Below, piece by piece: positions 23,989 through 33,094 of a stretch of DNA of 64,000 nt. Origin of the DNA: an uncultured Blautia sp. GTDB lineage: Bacteria; Bacillota; Clostridia; Lachnospirales; Lachnospiraceae. A program made the position numbers and the translations under genes. The stretch spans positions 1-64,000 of the forward strand of contig UQAX01000006.1 in NCBI GenBank assembly GCA_900539145.1. Direction: 5' to 3'. Each line of letters opens with the position of its first letter. Position 1 is the first letter of the stretch. Below the pieces are notes generated by a model. That model did not search any database, was not told the DNA's origin, and saw nothing but the letters and a program-made list of their open reading frames with translations.

Positions 23989-24107
23989 GGAAATTGCGTC
24001 CTATGAAATAAAAAAATGCTCCGCAAGGATGCGCAGCTCGCGGAAATGAAATTATCACTTTGTGAACCGCTCGCGCGCGGAAATTGCGTCCTATAAAATA
24101 AAAAATG
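23989..24107 (+). repeat. Short direct repeats flanking the 61-bp repeat
   Basis: A 30-base unit starting GGAAATTGCGTCCTAT (23989-24018) recurs at 24079-24107 with one substitution and one A fewer. A 24-base match (22 of 24) occurs again at 59565-59588. The second copy shares its first ten bases with the end of the 61-bp repeat, so the units are mosaic. Confidence 0.8.
24028..24088 (+). repeat. Dispersed 61-bp GC-rich repeat, copy 2
   Basis: It matches 13697-13757 with a single A/G difference. It lies between the T-box terminator and brnQ, inside the brnQ leader transcript. Confidence 0.9.
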
Positions 24108-24139
24108 TTTCAGTTTTTAAATACTAAGGAGGATTTGTA

Positions 24140-25444
24140 ATGAAGCTAGGAAAGAAAAAGATGTTACTGGTAAGTTTTATGTTGTTTTCTCTGTTTTTTG
24201 GTGCAGGAAATCTGATTTTCCCACCTTTTTTGGGACAGAATGCAGGAGAGAAGATGCCTCTTGCTGTTCTGGGATTTTTGATTACTGCAGTAGCGCTGCC
24301 TGTATTGGGCGTTATTGTTGTTGCGCGTTTTGATGGTTTGGATAAGCTTTCTCAGAAAGTAGGAGCCAGATTTTCCATGATTTTTACTATTTTGATTTAT
24401 CTGTCCATAGGACCGGGACTTGGAATTCCACGTGCAGCTTCTGTACCTTTTGAGATGGCGGTGGCCCCTTATCTTCCAAAAGAAGCTTCCGTTACGATAT
24501 GTATGGTTGGTTTCTCCTTTGTGTTTTTTATTCTGGCAGGGTGGCTTGCCATGACACCGAATAAATTGGTAGAGCGAATTGGAAAATTTTTAACACCAAC
24601 CTTATTATTGCTTTTAGTTTTTGTGTTTATAAATTATGTATTCCGCGGGGAAGTAAATATAGCAGCAGCACAGGAAGCTTATGCCGGTAATCCTCTGGCA
24701 AAAGGTTTTTTGGAAGGTTATCAGACGATGGATACCATTGCCGCATTAAACTTTGGGTTAGTAGTTGCCACCACAATTACAAGCCTTGGAATTGAGAGCA
24801 AAAAGAGCGTTATGAGTTATACTGTTCGTGCAGGTATTTTTGCAGGAACTATTTTATCACTTGTGTATTTAATGCTTTCTTACATGGGAATGGGAAGTTC
24901 TGGTGTATTTCCTATTCAGGAAAATGGTGCCTGGACACTGCGCTGCATTGTAGAACAGTTATTTGGAGGTCCGGGAGCAGTGCTTCTGGCAGCGATTTTT
25001 ACTCTGGCATGTTTGACAACCTGTGTAGGATTGATTACTTCTATTTCCCAGTATTTTTCTACACTTACAAAGAAGATTTCCTATACACAATGGGTATTTT
25101 TGATTTCCGGTTTTTCCTTCCTTGTATGCAATCAGGGATTAAATACGATTTTAGGAATATCTATTCCAATTTTAAATGCCATTTATCCGATTTCTATTAT
25201 GTTAATTGTTTTGGGAATTTGTGAGAGATGGATGAAGAATAATCCGTACATCTATCCAGGCACAATTACAGCAGTAGGATGCATCAGTGTAATTTATGTA
25301 TTAGATGACCTGAAAGTTCCGTTGGGATTTTTAAGTGACTGGTGTCATGCTCTGCCGCTGTATTCCATGGGACTTGGCTGGGTTGCTGTCGCAATCGCAG
25401 CAGTAGCACTCACCAGTGTTTTGTACATAGTTAAGAAACGTTAA
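24140..25444 (+). CDS. brnQ: Branched-chain amino acid transporter, BrnQ/LIVCS family
   Basis: The 434-residue protein has about twelve membrane segments and the characteristic N terminus FFGAGNLIFPPFLGQNAG (near 21-38). It is a cation-coupled importer of isoleucine, leucine and valine. AAGGAGG precedes the ATG. Expression should be controlled by the isoleucine T-box leader upstream, so it would be induced when tRNA-Ile is uncharged. Its end overlaps the convergent tetR gene by four bases. Confidence 0.94.
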   Translation: MKLGKKKMLLVSFMLFSLFFGAGNLIFPPFLGQNAGEKMPLAVLGFLITAVALPVLGVIVVARFDGLDKLSQKVGARFSMIFTILIYLSIGPGLGIPRAASVPFEMAVAPYLPKEASVTICMVGFSFVFFILAGWLAMTPNKLVERIGKFLTPTLLLLLVFVFINYVFRGEVNIAAAQEAYAGNPLAKGFLEGYQTMDTIAALNFGLVVATTITSLGIESKKSVMSYTVRAGIFAGTILSLVYLMLSYMGMGSSGVFPIQENGAWTLRCIVEQLFGGPGAVLLAAIFTLACLTTCVGLITSISQYFSTLTKKISYTQWVFLISGFSFLVCNQGLNTILGISIPILNAIYPISIMLIVLGICERWMKNNPYIYPGTITAVGCISVIYVLDDLKVPLGFLSDWCHALPLYSMGLGWVAVAIAAVALTSVLYIVKKR

Positions 25445-26043
25445 ATTCTAAATTGTTTGAAGATCCCCTTTATGGACTCATAGAGGGGATTTTTGATTTC
25501 CTCTAATGAAACAGGCTGATTAAAAATAATAGTATTATAGCTGATGCCGCTTACCAGTTCTAAAATCATATACATCATAACTTCCGGTGTACGATAGGTA
25601 TGAGTAGATTTTTCCAGTAAATTTTCATAGATGGTATAAATAGGAGGTATATCCTTACCCGGGGCAAAAAACAGAGAATTCTTAAAAAATCCCCAGCTTA
25701 AATGCTTGGACAATAATTTTACAAGATTATGATTTGCCGCCAGCTGGTCTAAAATATTGTCAATAATAAAAAGTACCTGTTCTTCAAAATCTGTGATACT
25801 TTCGTGTTTCAACAGCTCATTATAAGCAATCTGAAAGACCTGACTGGCTTTATGGCTGATTAAATGATTGCGAATATCGTACTTGTCCTTAAAATAGAGA
25901 TAAAAAGTACCCTTGGCAACGCCGGCCTGATTTACAATATCAGAAATAGAAGTTTTGTTAAAACCATTGTTAATAAATAAAGAAAAAGCGGACTCTAAAA
26001 GGGAGTCCCTTTTTTGTTGCTTATTGTTATCAATTTTACTCAT
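25441..26043 (-). CDS. TetR family transcriptional regulator
   Basis: The 200-residue protein has an N-terminal helix-turn-helix (ISDIVNQAGVAKGTFYLYFKDK, residues about 33-54) and an all-helical ligand domain. It is divergent from the MMPL exporter gene. The 220-bp region between them holds three evenly spaced copies of a 13-bp palindrome, TGACyNNTAGTCA, which are its likely operators. It should repress both itself and the exporter operon until a ligand binds. Confidence 0.92.
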   Translation of the reverse strand: MSKIDNNKQQKRDSLLESAFSLFINNGFNKTSISDIVNQAGVAKGTFYLYFKDKYDIRNHLISHKASQVFQIAYNELLKHESITDFEEQVLFIIDNILDQLAANHNLVKLLSKHLSWGFFKNSLFFAPGKDIPPIYTIYENLLEKSTHTYRTPEVMMYMILELVSGISYNTIIFNQPVSLEEIKNPLYESIKGIFKQFRI

Positions 26044-26165
26044 TTCTCCAACCCTCTTTTTGAAAAAGCTTAAAGTTCTTGCTCAATTATAGAAATGAAA
26101 TGCTATAAAAGTCAAATGAAAAAACACTTGTAATAAAATTTCCACATTTTGCATAAAAAATAAAA

Positions 26166-26246
26166 TGACTTTTAGTCATAAATAGTATAAAAGAGATGTT
26201 GACTATTAGTCATTTTTGGAGTATAACAATAAATGACCAATAGTCA
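26166..26246. promoter_or_regulatory. Three phased TetR-type operators
   Basis: TGACTTTTAGTCA (26166-26178), TGACTATTAGTCA (26200-26212) and TGACCAATAGTCA (26234-26246). Starts are exactly 34 bp apart. The middle site overlaps the -35 box of the exporter promoter, and the third lies at its start point. The first lies downstream of a plausible minus-strand -10 (TATACT, 26184-26189) for tetR. Confidence 0.85.
26199..26227 (+). promoter_or_regulatory. Promoter of the MMPL exporter operon
   Basis: TTGACT (26199-26204), 17 bases, TATAAC (26222-26227). The -35 box is embedded in the middle operator, so bound repressor would block polymerase. Confidence 0.75.
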
Positions 26247-26263
26247 CAAAGGGAGGAACGATC

Positions 26264-28339
26264 ATGCTAAAGCTGGGAAGAAAAATTGTAAAGTTTCGTA
26301 TTCCGATTTTTATTTTAAGCCTTCTGCTGTTAATTCCATCAGCAATCGGTTATCTGAATACGAGAGTCAACTATGATGTGCTTTACTATTTACCGGATGA
26401 TATTGAAACCATGAAGGGACAGAACATTCTGGTAGATGAATTTGGCACAGGTGCATATTCCATGTTTGTATGCGAAGGCATGGAAAACAAAGATGTAGCC
26501 GCGTTAAAGAAGAAAATCGAAAAAGTAGACCATGTTTCAAAAGTTGTCTGGTATGACAGTTTGTCAGATATCAGTATTCCTGTAGAAATGCTTCCAGAGA
26601 AGATTAAAAAGGTCTTGTTTGCAGATGACTCTACCATGATGTTTATCATTTTTGATACGACAACATCTGCGGACGAAACCATGGATGCCATTGGAGATAT
26701 TCGAAAACTGGCAGGAAAACAGTGTTTTGTCAGTGGTATGTCAGCGATTGTTACGGATACGAAAAATTTAGCTGAGTCAGAGGTTGCAGTTTATGTATTG
26801 ATTGCTGTTGTATTGTCCTGTATTGTCCTGGCGCTTACCATGGAGTCTTATTTAATCCCGTTTTTATTCCTGGCAAGTATTGGAATTGCCATTGCGTATA
26901 ACATGGGAACCAACGTATTTCAAGGTGAGATTTCCTATATTACTAAGGCATTAAGTGCAGTGCTGCAGCTGGGTGTTACTATGGACTATTCCATTTTTCT
27001 ATGGCACAGTTATCAGGAACAAAGAGAACGATTTGGCAATAACCATAAGGAGGCCATGGCACAAGCCATTGCGGCAACTATCAAATCCGTAGTCGGAAGT
27101 TCGATTACTACTATCGCAGGATTTATAGCCCTGTGTTTCATGAGTTTTACATTGGGTATGGATTTAGGGGTTGTTATGGCAAAAGGTGTTATTTTCGGTG
27201 TGATTTGTTGTGTAACAGTATTGCCGTCCATGATTATGATTTTTGATAAAGCACTGGAAAAGACAAAACACCGTCAGTTGATACCTGATTTTCCGAAGAT
27301 ACCGGAATTTTTAGTAAAACATCATAAAGCGTTTGCATTTTTATGCGTAGCATTATTTATTCCATTTGCATATTTTCAGGCAAATACTAAGGTGTATTAC
27401 AATCTGGATGCCAGCTTACCAAGAGAATTAGAGTCCATTCAGGCAAACGAAAAGCTTCAGAAAGACTATGACATGGGTGCAGCTCACATGGTTTTGCTGG
27501 ATAATAAAATTTCAGAAAAAGACACCTATAAAATGATTGAAGAAATGGAAAAGGTAAAAGGTGTAAAAGAAGTACTGGGACTGGAAACTATTATCGGTCC
27601 ATCTTTCCCTGAAAGTATGATCCCTGATGATATAAAAGAAATTTTGAAAAGTGATAATTACGAATTGATGTTAATTACAAATCAGTATCAGACAGCATCA
27701 GATGAAGTAAATAAGCAGATTGATGAATTAAATAAAATTCTGAAAAAGTATGACCCGGCAGGAATGCTGGTAGGTGAAGCACCATGTACTAAGGATTTAA
27801 TTGAGATTACAGACCATGACTTTAAGGTTGTAAGTGCAGTTTCAATTTTGGCAGTATTTTTGATTATTTTGTTTGTATTTAAGTCTATTTCATTGCCGAT
27901 TATTTTGGTTTTGGTAATTGAAGGTGCAATTTTTATTAACATGGGTATTCCGTACCTGACAGGAACAGAGTTGCCTTTTATAGCATCGATTGTAATTGGG
28001 ACAATTCAGTTAGGAGCAACGGTTGATTATGCTATTTTGATGACCAGCAGATATGAGCAGGAACGATGTTTCGGACATGATAAAAAAACATCCATTAGTA
28101 TTGCACTGGGAAGCAGTATCAGACCGGTTATGGTATCTGCATTCAGTTTCTTCGCAGCTACTTTTGGAGTTGGACTTTATTCCCAGATTGATATGATCAG
28201 CTCTCTGTGTCTGCTTATGGCAAGAGGTGCATTAATCAGTATGGTATCCGTTCTTTTATTCCTGCCGGCAATGTACTGGATTTTCGATGGAATTATATGT
28301 AAAACAAGTAAAAACTTTAGATTGAGAAAACAGAAATAG
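26264..28339 (+). CDS. MMPL/RND-type membrane exporter
   Basis: The 691-residue protein has the two-fold MMPL layout: membrane segment at 10-30, outer loop, five or six segments (about 175-330), then the same again (segment near 355, outer loop, segments from about 530). The halves carry the TMDYSIFLWHSY and TVDYAILMTSRY motifs that include the conserved Asp-Tyr pair. Such proteins export lipids, peptides or drugs with the proton gradient. AGGGAGG precedes the ATG. It is co-transcribed with the secreted heptad-repeat protein 13 bases downstream and controlled by the divergent TetR. Confidence 0.9.
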   Translation: MLKLGRKIVKFRIPIFILSLLLLIPSAIGYLNTRVNYDVLYYLPDDIETMKGQNILVDEFGTGAYSMFVCEGMENKDVAALKKKIEKVDHVSKVVWYDSLSDISIPVEMLPEKIKKVLFADDSTMMFIIFDTTTSADETMDAIGDIRKLAGKQCFVSGMSAIVTDTKNLAESEVAVYVLIAVVLSCIVLALTMESYLIPFLFLASIGIAIAYNMGTNVFQGEISYITKALSAVLQLGVTMDYSIFLWHSYQEQRERFGNNHKEAMAQAIAATIKSVVGSSITTIAGFIALCFMSFTLGMDLGVVMAKGVIFGVICCVTVLPSMIMIFDKALEKTKHRQLIPDFPKIPEFLVKHHKAFAFLCVALFIPFAYFQANTKVYYNLDASLPRELESIQANEKLQKDYDMGAAHMVLLDNKISEKDTYKMIEEMEKVKGVKEVLGLETIIGPSFPESMIPDDIKEILKSDNYELMLITNQYQTASDEVNKQIDELNKILKKYDPAGMLVGEAPCTKDLIEITDHDFKVVSAVSILAVFLIILFVFKSISLPIILVLVIEGAIFINMGIPYLTGTELPFIASIVIGTIQLGATVDYAILMTSRYEQERCFGHDKKTSISIALGSSIRPVMVSAFSFFAATFGVGLYSQIDMISSLCLLMARGALISMVSVLLFLPAMYWIFDGIICKTSKNFRLRKQK

Positions 28340-28352
28340 GAGGTTTTTTGAT

Positions 28353-31001
28353 ATGAAGAAAAAAAATGTGCAAGCTATGCTGACAGGAATGGCAGTAATG
28401 ATGTCTGTGATGCTCCCCACAACTTCTGTGCTGGCAGCAGTGCCGGAAAAAGAGCAGACTGTATATGTAAATGCAGATGAAAACGGAAAATCTGAAAATG
28501 TGATTGTAAGTAACTGGTTAAAAAATACAGATGGAGAGACTCAACTTAATGATAAAAGTGAACTGAGTAATATTCAAAACGTAAAAGGTGACGAAGAATT
28601 TAAACAGGGCAGTGACAGCAGTCTTACATGGGATGCTGATGGAAAAGATATTTACTATCAGGGAGAAACAACCAAGGAACTTCCGGTAGGTGTAAATATT
28701 ACTTATTATTTAGATGGAAAAGAAATTCAGCCATCTGAACTTGCAGGAAAAAGCGGAAAAGTAAAAATTCGTATTAATTATGAAAATAAACAACAACAGA
28801 CAGCAGAGGTAAACGGCAAGGAAGAAAATATTTATACACCTTTTATGATGATGACAGCTATGATTTTACCTACGGATGTATTTTCTAATATTGAAATTGA
28901 AAATGGTAAGGTGTTGTCTGATGGAAATAACAATATTGTAGTGGGAGTTGGTTTCCCGGGACTTTCTGACAGTTTGCAGCTTTCTGAAACAGAGGAATTA
29001 AAGGACTTAGAAATTCCTGATTTTGTAGAAATTACAGCAGATGTGAAAGATTTTGAATTGTCTATGACCGCAACGGTAGCTACTACCGGACTTTTAGATG
29101 AATTAAATCTGGGAGAGATAGACAGTGCAGATGAATTAAAAGAAAATATGAATAAGCTTACAGAGTCTTCTACAGCATTAGTGAAAGGAAGCAAAGAATT
29201 ACAAGACGGTATTTCAAAATTGAATTCTTCTGCAGATACTTTTGTAAATGGATTAAATAGCGCTGATAACGGTGCCGGACAGTTAAAAAACGGTATTGAT
29301 AAGATGAACAGCAGTAAAGGTGAGTTATTAAGCGGAATTTCTCGTCTGACACAGGGTATGGAAGCTCTGGAAAATGGCGCATCTCAGTTACAGACAGGTG
29401 TAGGTTCTTATACAGCAGGCTCTGCGAAATTAGGAGAAGGTATTGCTAAAACAGCAGAAGGAGCATCTACTTTAAAAGGTGGCATTGATACTCTGAATGA
29501 GAAGAAAGAAGCACTGGTTCAGGGAATTGGAAATTTAAGTACAGGAAGTAAAGATTTGAAAGATGGTGCACAGGCATTAAAAGATGGTGTTAGTGCATAT
29601 ACAGTAGGTGTGGATAAATTGGATAAAGGTCTGGAACAGTTGAATAACCAGTTACAGGGAGCACTGGGACAGACAGAACAGCTTCCGGAAGCTATAAAAG
29701 GAATTACAGAAGGTTCAAAAGCTTTAATTACCGGAGCAGGACAGTTACAGGAAGGTGCGAAACAGGCTGAGGCGGCCGCAGGAAATATGGAAGCCAGTGT
29801 AGGCGCTCTGGCACAGGCAGCCGGCGGCGTATCTCAGGGCGCAGGCAGTGCCGCAGGAATTATTGAAAATTATATTGGCAGTTTAAGCGATACCGGTTCA
29901 GCAGCAGCTACAGAACAGGCAAAAGCAGCCATTGCCAAAGAAAATGCGGCAGTTAATGCACAGGCAAACGCACAGCAGCGTTCTAATGTAGCAGCAGCTC
30001 TTTCAGCTGCAGGGCTGACAGAGGAGCAGCAACAGGCAGTTCTGGCAAATCTGGGTAATATTTCCGTAGGTGTTCAGACTTCTGCAAATATTGAAGTTCC
30101 TGCAAATACAGGAAACACGGAAGCAGTGGGACAGTTGAAGAAGATTCAGGCACAGATGGCAGCAGTACAGCAGGAGATTGCAGGTACGGATTTGGGAGCA
30201 GTGCAGGAGCAGATTGGACAGTTAAAGACAGGGGCTCAGACGGCGGCAGCAGGAGCAGAGGAATTGACAAAAGGTGTCACAACCTTTGGAGAAGCTGTAA
30301 AACCTTTAGGCGGATTTTCCACAATGGCATCTACTTTGAAAGAAGCAGTTGCTGCATTAAAAGCAGGAAGTGGAGAATTATGTAAACAAAATAGTGCTTT
30401 AAATACAGGGGCTTCTCAAGTTGCAACAGGTTCTCAGAAAATGCAGGGAGGACTGGAAGCACTGTCAGAGGGAGCAACACAGTTAAGTGCAGGTATCGAA
30501 CAGCTTACGAACGGAGCAGCCAGTCTGTCAGAGGGAACAGCACAGCTTCAGAGCGGTTCACAGGAATTAAATCAGAATAATGAACAGTTAAATGCAGGAG
30601 CAGCACAGCTTGCATCAGGCAGTCAGGAACTTTTAAAAGGCGGTAATACTTTAAGTCAGGGAGCAGGTGTATTAAGTAATGGTATTTCACAGCTTGCATC
30701 AGGAGCTTCTTCCTTAAAAGACGGAACTTCTAAGCTTGCATCAGGAGGAAAAGAACTAAAATCCGGTGTAACACAGATTCAGGACGGCTCAGTAAAATTA
30801 GCAGATGGAATGGCAGAATTTGATAAAGAAGGTATTCAGAAATTAAGTGATGCCTTAAACGGAGATTTGCAAACTGTTTTAGACCGTTTGAAAGCAGTGG
30901 AAGATGCAGATAAATCCTATACAGCATTTGACGGCGCAAGTCAGGATATGAATGGAAAAGTAAAATTCATTATTGAAACAGCAGGAATTGAAAAAGAATA
31001 A
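28353..31001 (+). CDS. Secreted heptad-repeat protein of the YhgE/Pip extracellular type
   Basis: The 882-residue protein has a cleavable signal (about 1-29, ending VLA-A), a beta-rich N-terminal domain to about 245, then long arrays of seven-residue repeats of the form LxxGxxx (LKDGAQALKDG, LSAGIEQLTNG, LASGSQELLKG). An alanine-rich helical stretch from about 470 to 660 separates two arrays. The repeats are those of YhgE/Pip-type proteins, but no membrane segments flank them here. It probably forms a long helical rod working with the MMPL exporter upstream. No sortase signal is seen. Confidence 0.82.
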   Translation: MKKKNVQAMLTGMAVMMSVMLPTTSVLAAVPEKEQTVYVNADENGKSENVIVSNWLKNTDGETQLNDKSELSNIQNVKGDEEFKQGSDSSLTWDADGKDIYYQGETTKELPVGVNITYYLDGKEIQPSELAGKSGKVKIRINYENKQQQTAEVNGKEENIYTPFMMMTAMILPTDVFSNIEIENGKVLSDGNNNIVVGVGFPGLSDSLQLSETEELKDLEIPDFVEITADVKDFELSMTATVATTGLLDELNLGEIDSADELKENMNKLTESSTALVKGSKELQDGISKLNSSADTFVNGLNSADNGAGQLKNGIDKMNSSKGELLSGISRLTQGMEALENGASQLQTGVGSYTAGSAKLGEGIAKTAEGASTLKGGIDTLNEKKEALVQGIGNLSTGSKDLKDGAQALKDGVSAYTVGVDKLDKGLEQLNNQLQGALGQTEQLPEAIKGITEGSKALITGAGQLQEGAKQAEAAAGNMEASVGALAQAAGGVSQGAGSAAGIIENYIGSLSDTGSAAATEQAKAAIAKENAAVNAQANAQQRSNVAAALSAAGLTEEQQQAVLANLGNISVGVQTSANIEVPANTGNTEAVGQLKKIQAQMAAVQQEIAGTDLGAVQEQIGQLKTGAQTAAAGAEELTKGVTTFGEAVKPLGGFSTMASTLKEAVAALKAGSGELCKQNSALNTGASQVATGSQKMQGGLEALSEGATQLSAGIEQLTNGAASLSEGTAQLQSGSQELNQNNEQLNAGAAQLASGSQELLKGGNTLSQGAGVLSNGISQLASGASSLKDGTSKLASGGKELKSGVTQIQDGSVKLADGMAEFDKEGIQKLSDALNGDLQTVLDRLKAVEDADKSYTAFDGASQDMNGKVKFIIETAGIEKE

Positions 31002-31031
31002 AAACTTTAGAATTAATTTATTCTTTGTTTC

Positions 31032-31061
31032 TTGTATAAGAATAGGTGTGAGGAATATACT
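31032..31061 (+). promoter_or_regulatory. Promoter of the zinc peptidase gene
   Basis: TTGTAT (31032-31037), 18 bases, TATACT (31056-31061), 30 bases before the start codon. An AT-only stem at 30993-31002/31017-31026 just upstream could weakly end the previous operon. Confidence 0.6.
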
Positions 31062-31091
31062 GTTAGTATTGACTTTATAGGAGATGGAAAA

Positions 31092-31796
31092 ATGTATATT
31101 GATTACACATATATTATGTATGTTTTACCCGCAGTGCTTTTTGCCATGTGGGCAAGTTCCAAAGTGAACAGTACTTTCAGAAGGTATTCCTCACAGTATT
31201 CCATGCGGAATATGACAGGGAGAGATGCAGCCAGAGCCGTATTGGATGCACATGGCTTGTATAATGTAAGGATTGAAAGAGTAGCAGGAAATCTCACAGA
31301 CCATTATGATCCAAGGAGCAATGTTATCCGGCTGTCTGATGGGGTGTATTCACAGACATCTACAGCTGCAATCGGAGTAGCAGCACATGAGGCAGGCCAT
31401 GCTATTCAACATGCACAGGGGTATGTACCTATTAAGCTTAGAAATGCCATTATACCCATTACCAACCTGGGCTCTAAACTTGCCATGCCCCTGATTTTAA
31501 TAGGACTCTTGTTTGCGGGAACAGGTTCAGCAATGGGAAATCTTGCTTATTTAGGAGTGGCCTGTTTTGGATTGTCAACACTGTTTCAGCTTTTGACATT
31601 GCCTACAGAATTTGATGCCAGCAGACGGGCGCTTCGTGCTATTGAAAGTTGTAATATTTTAACAGATGCGGAAATTGCAGGTTCCAGAAAGGTACTGACC
31701 GCGGCGGCGCTTACTTATGTGGCAGCCCTTGCTGTGTCACTGACGCAGCTTTTAAGACTGTTGACTATTGTAAACAGAAGAAATGAGAGAGATTGA
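31092..31796 (+). CDS. Membrane zinc metallopeptidase, YugP family
   Basis: The 234-residue protein has an N-terminal membrane segment, the zinc motif HEAGH (99-103), and two or three further membrane segments. It matches the YugP (Zn_peptidase_2) family in length and order. The substrate is unknown. The start at 31092 is taken because AGGAGATGG lies just upstream; a TTG-started extension from 31032 would run over the promoter. Confidence 0.9.
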   Translation: MYIDYTYIMYVLPAVLFAMWASSKVNSTFRRYSSQYSMRNMTGRDAARAVLDAHGLYNVRIERVAGNLTDHYDPRSNVIRLSDGVYSQTSTAAIGVAAHEAGHAIQHAQGYVPIKLRNAIIPITNLGSKLAMPLILIGLLFAGTGSAMGNLAYLGVACFGLSTLFQLLTLPTEFDASRRALRAIESCNILTDAEIAGSRKVLTAAALTYVAALAVSLTQLLRLLTIVNRRNERD

Positions 31797-31850
31797 TGGG
31801 GATTTTATAGCAGGATTTTTTAAATAACTTGCATAGAATGATTAAGAAAG

Positions 31851-31877
31851 GTCGCAGAAATGCGGCTTTTTCTTTTT
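31851..31877 (+). terminator. Terminator of the zinc peptidase gene
   Basis: A short stem (31851-31856 with 31861-31866) with a GAAA tetraloop, followed by a T-rich tract. It insulates the next operon. Confidence 0.75.
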
Positions 31878-31887
31878 GCTCATTTCC

Positions 31888-31916
31888 TTGTGTTATAGGT
31901 GGAAATCAGTTAAAAT
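31888..31916 (+). promoter_or_regulatory. Promoter of the TOPRIM-ATPase operon
   Basis: TTGTGT (31888-31893), 17 bases, TAAAAT (31911-31916). It makes the three-gene operon an independent unit behind a terminator. Confidence 0.6.
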
Positions 31917-31943
31917 AGAGTGCAGAAAGCAGGTGAGATAGTC

Positions 31944-32657
31944 ATGGCTAAAACGTATTTATGGATAGAAGACAGAAAAGGAAAAGCAAGTTATACATTT
32001 TGGACAAGTTTTATGGAACAACTTTGTCCGCATGTAATCGTTGAAAGCAAAAAGAACAATAGTGAATTAGTGAAGGCAGTTAAAGCATTACAGGATGCAG
32101 AGAATAAGTACATTATTGTTTTTGATAATTCTTTTGATAATTTGCAGATTGTGATGGAACAGAAATATTTAAAAAAATATGCAGATGAGAAGAAAAATGT
32201 TTTTCTGTTGGATATAATTTGTTTTGAGTATATTCTTTTAGAATTTAAAGAACTAATTGAGTGGATTTATGCTTCGGAAGATGAATTTTTGGAAAAAAGA
32301 GCTGGAATGATTGAGGCAAGACATAAACTTGTGCAAGCTTTACAGAATGATAATCTTGATTATAAGGAAATTCAAGAAATCGTGAAATATGATAAAAATA
32401 TTGAAGAACATAATATTGAGCAATTAACAGCAAGGCTTCTGTTTGATTTGACGAGAAATACCGGGTTTGAAGTGTCAAAAGGGGTTCTTGGAGAATGTTG
32501 GATAAGGTCTTGTTGCGAATGGGAGAAGCGACAGGAAGATGACATCTGTGGACTAGACAATAGCAAACTATCTGTGCTTGAGAAAATGAAACGGATTTAT
32601 GCAGGAAGTTCATTGAAAACACAGTTTCCTAAAGTTGGATTGGAGGTAGTGGCATGA
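31944..32657 (+). CDS. TOPRIM/DUF4435-like protein, first gene of a three-gene operon
   Basis: I do not recognise this 237-residue protein with certainty. It opens with a strand carrying WIEDRKGKASY (6-17), has YIIVFDNSFDN (about 56-66), and then FEYILLEF (about 92-99). That order of Glu, an Asp pair after a strand, and an E-Y-LL helix recalls TOPRIM/DUF4435 nuclease domains such as AriB of PARIS or the OLD nucleases. The rest is helical. AGGTGAG precedes the ATG. It overlaps the next gene by 4 bp. Its neighbours include a small P-loop ATPase, which fits a defence-type module, but the function is inferred. Confidence 0.55.
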   Translation: MAKTYLWIEDRKGKASYTFWTSFMEQLCPHVIVESKKNNSELVKAVKALQDAENKYIIVFDNSFDNLQIVMEQKYLKKYADEKKNVFLLDIICFEYILLEFKELIEWIYASEDEFLEKRAGMIEARHKLVQALQNDNLDYKEIQEIVKYDKNIEEHNIEQLTARLLFDLTRNTGFEVSKGVLGECWIRSCCEWEKRQEDDICGLDNSKLSVLEKMKRIYAGSSLKTQFPKVGLEVVA

Positions 32658-33094
32658 TAACGATTTTTAAGAACAAGAAGGATATACCTCAGGATAAAGA
32701 ATATATAGAACTGAATGACATATTTTTTAATCAAAACACGGCAGCTAAATTAGATGAGAGGGCAGCAAAGTATATTAAAATGATAGATTGCTCGGAGCTT
32801 CTTAGTAAATATAAAATTCGCTCACGATTTGAAGATATTACATTGAATACAGATCAACTTTCCACAGGGTGTAAAACAGTATTGAATGTGTTGTATTTTC
32901 CGGACAAGGTGTTTTGCTTAAAAGAATGTGGAAATAATGCCTTAGAAATATTGTATAGTTTTGAGCAAGGATATGTGTATAGTGATTATGCAATAATTCC
33001 TTTTAATATGGAACATGTAAAGGTTCAGACAAGCGAATGTAAAGTGATTGAAGATTATGAGGAGTTAAAGGAGTGGTGGGAAAATGAAAAGTAA
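32654..33094 (+). CDS. DUF4869-like protein, middle gene of the operon
   Basis: The 146-residue protein has no signal or membrane segment. The segment LSTGCKTVLNVLYFPDKVF followed by CGNN (about 72-98) resembles DUF4869 proteins, which carry LSGGVKxLxL and CGDN at the same places. No function is known for that family. ATGA overlap with the upstream gene and an 11-bp overlap with the downstream ATPase show tight co-translation. Confidence 0.55.
   Translation: MITIFKNKKDIPQDKEYIELNDIFFNQNTAAKLDERAAKYIKMIDCSELLSKYKIRSRFEDITLNTDQLSTGCKTVLNVLYFPDKVFCLKECGNNALEILYSFEQGYVYSDYAIIPFNMEHVKVQTSECKVIEDYEELKEWWENEK

Noticed and set aside
30993..31026. Terminator after the heptad-repeat protein gene
   Set aside because: The stem consists almost only of A-T pairs and the T tract is broken; it may be weak at best.
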